Assembly (NCBI GenBank): GCA_902598655.1
Contig: CACKCQ010000002.1
Location: 154,654-218,653 of the forward strand
Source of the DNA: an uncultured Pelagibacteraceae bacterium
Lineage (GTDB): Bacteria > Pseudomonadota > Alphaproteobacteria > Pelagibacterales > Pelagibacteraceae
Length of the DNA: 64,000 nt
Reading direction: 5' to 3'
In this document: in pieces, positions 63,146 to 64,000 of the stretch
Numbering within the stretch: the stretch's first letter is position 1
Layout: each line of letters opens with the position of its first letter
Translations under genes and position numbers: made by a program
The notes under the pieces: model-generated
What the model saw: the letters and a program-made list of their open reading frames with translations, nothing else
Databases searched by the model: none
Told to the model about the DNA's origin: nothing

Positions 63146-63769
63146 ATGACAATAGAGATCAAAAAGTCAGTAAAACCAATAAAATATAAATCTGCGATAG
63201 ATATACTTGAAGAGAGATTGGAGCAAATCAAAGTAAATAAAAATAAAGAACTTATTTGGATACTTGAACATGAAGAGATTTATACTGCTGGAACAAGTTT
63301 TAGTGATAATGAGATTTTAGATAAATCTATAAATTTTATTAAAACGAATAGAGGAGGAAAAATAACATTTCATGGTCCTGGTCAATTGGTTTTTTATTTT
63401 GTAATTGACTTAAACAAAAGAGGCAAGAATATAAAAAAAATTATAACAGCAATTGAAAAGACAATTATAAATACTTTAAAAAATTACGATATAAAGTGTT
63501 TTGCTGATAGAAAAAATATTGGGATTTGGTTTGAACAGAAATCTGGTAAAATAGATAAAATTGCAGCAATAGGCATAAAAGTAAAGAAGTGGATTGCTTA
63601 TCACGGTTTTGCATTAAATATTTCTAATGATCTTAATGCATATAAAAAGATAGTTCCTTGTGGAATCAGAGATAGAGGTGTTTCAAATTTAAATAAGATT
63701 AAAAAACAAAATTATAAAAATATTGAAAATGATTTGATAAAAAATTTTTTATCAAATATTAAAAATTAA
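63146..63769 (+). CDS. lipB: Octanoyl-[acyl-carrier-protein]:protein octanoyltransferase LipB
   Basis: Enzyme of 207 residues that transfers octanoate from ACP to lipoyl domains of 2-oxoacid dehydrogenases and GcvH. Motifs are [17 protein letters not shown] near residues 69-85 and the catalytic Lys in [12 protein letters not shown] near 140. [11 protein letters not shown] follows, and the catalytic cysteine is Cys172 in [15 protein letters not shown]. The length is normal. The 3' end overlaps the pseudouridine synthase gene on the other strand by 11 bases. Confidence 0.95.
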   Translation: MTIEIKKSVKPIKYKSAIDILEERLEQIKVNKNKELIWILEHEEIYTAGTSFSDNEILDKSINFIKTNRGGKITFHGPGQLVFYFVIDLNKRGKNIKKIITAIEKTIINTLKNYDIKCFADRKNIGIWFEQKSGKIDKIAAIGIKVKKWIAYHGFALNISNDLNAYKKIVPCGIRDRGVSNLNKIKKQNYKNIENDLIKNFLSNIKN

Positions 63770-64000
63770 GTCTTTTGGCTTTTAACATATTTCTAAAATA
63801 ATCTGGAGGAGTAGCTCTAAAAGTGTATTTTTTCGCATTTATTTTAAATTTTATTTCATAAGAATGTAACATTAGATTTTTATTATTTTTTTTTGAATTA
63901 TTTGATGAGTTATATTTTTTATCACCAATAATTGAGTTTCCTAAATTAAATAATTGTTTTCTTAATTGGTGTTTTCTTCCTGTAATTGGATTTAGCTGAA
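63759..64000 (-). CDS. RluA-family pseudouridine synthase (partial, C-terminal end)
   Basis: About 80 C-terminal residues of a pseudouridine synthase, cut by the window edge. The fragment begins [19 protein letters not shown] and continues IIGDKKY, a pattern found in RluC/RluD-type enzymes that modify 23S rRNA or tRNA. Then come [10 protein letters not shown] and a C-terminal RATPPDYF. The catalytic aspartate would lie outside the window, so the RNA target cannot be judged. The stop was found by hand at 63759, inside the end of lipB. Confidence 0.85.
   Translation of the reverse strand, partial: QLNPITGRKHQLRKQLFNLGNSIIGDKKYNSSNNSKKNNKNLMLHSYEIKFKINAKKYTFRATPPDYFRNMLKAKRLNF

Noticed and set aside
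1..64000. CRISPR arrays, insertion sequences and rRNA genes
   Set aside because: No regularly spaced repeats, no transposase and no rRNA segment were seen anywhere in the window.

Overview
The window looks like a piece of a streamlined, very AT-rich alphaproteobacterial chromosome of the SAR11 (Pelagibacterales) type. The reasons are the low GC content by eye, Lys/Asn/Ile-rich proteins, gene gaps of a few bases or short overlaps, and alphaproteobacterial gene orders such as rpmF-plsX-ihfA-merR, nrdR-ribD-ribE-ribB-ribH-nusB-thiL, and dapA/smpB/folK/spoT/pyrE/pdxJ/acpS/lepB/rnc/recO. Sarcosine oxidase, a K+-independent proton pyrophosphatase and metY fit the same lifestyle. The lineage assignment is an inference from content; no database was searched.

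Layout. 1-4463: a glutathione peroxidase fragment, NhaA, a zinc-ribbon membrane protein, tRNA-Pro, an NDUFS4-like complex I subunit, an SbmA/BacA-like transporter, GlpX and tRNA-Glu. 4466-8054: the least ordinary part, with a GIY-YIG protein, a glycosyltransferase, a complete tyrosine recombinase, a 59-residue membrane protein, an unidentified GC-rich structured RNA with three GNRA-capped hairpins, a minimal O6-alkylguanine-DNA alkyltransferase and about 530 bp of very AT-rich non-coding DNA. 8055-13244: two transporters, homoserine dehydrogenase, ArgC and ribosomal proteins S9/L13. 13399-16665: metY with a co-directional hydrolase and a methyltransferase-like protein. 16666-23072: heme A synthase, chorismate mutase, L33, the MerR/IHF/PlsX/L32 cluster, a bc1-assembly chaperone, BamE and HppA. 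23155-31511: the riboflavin operon with NusB and ThiL, NrdR, GlyA, RpiB, a 2-oxoglutarate dioxygenase-like protein and HemB. 31503-38830: recO to dapA. 38866-41162: lytic transglycosylase and tRNA-Ser. 41227-46307: the four-subunit sarcosine oxidase. 46281-52861: MATE exporter, TrhO, an O-methyltransferase, GatCAB and RuvX. 52904-58770: PyrB, a PyrC-like protein, PlsY, TopA and a Rid protein. 58771-64000: Ugd, GalU, PanC, MgtE, LipB and the end of a pseudouridine synthase.

How the genes work together. Sarcosine oxidase and GlyA feed glycine, serine and methylene-THF pools. MetY and homoserine dehydrogenase serve methionine and threonine synthesis. NDUFS4, heme A synthase, the CBP3-like chaperone and HemB support the respiratory chain. 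NhaA and HppA handle ion gradients. GatCAB, SmpB, RuvX, NusB, TrhO and four ribosomal proteins belong to the information machinery. Ugd and GalU make UDP-glucuronate for surface polysaccharide.

Points that deserve attention are the unidentified structured RNA beside the recombinase, a perfect 7-1-7 Fur-like box over the hemB start, nested dyads before the sarcosine oxidase operon, genes that start 2-4 bases after tRNA CCA ends, a dihydroorotase-like protein without its HxH metal motif, and a DHBP synthase fused to a GTP cyclohydrolase II-like domain without its zinc cysteines.
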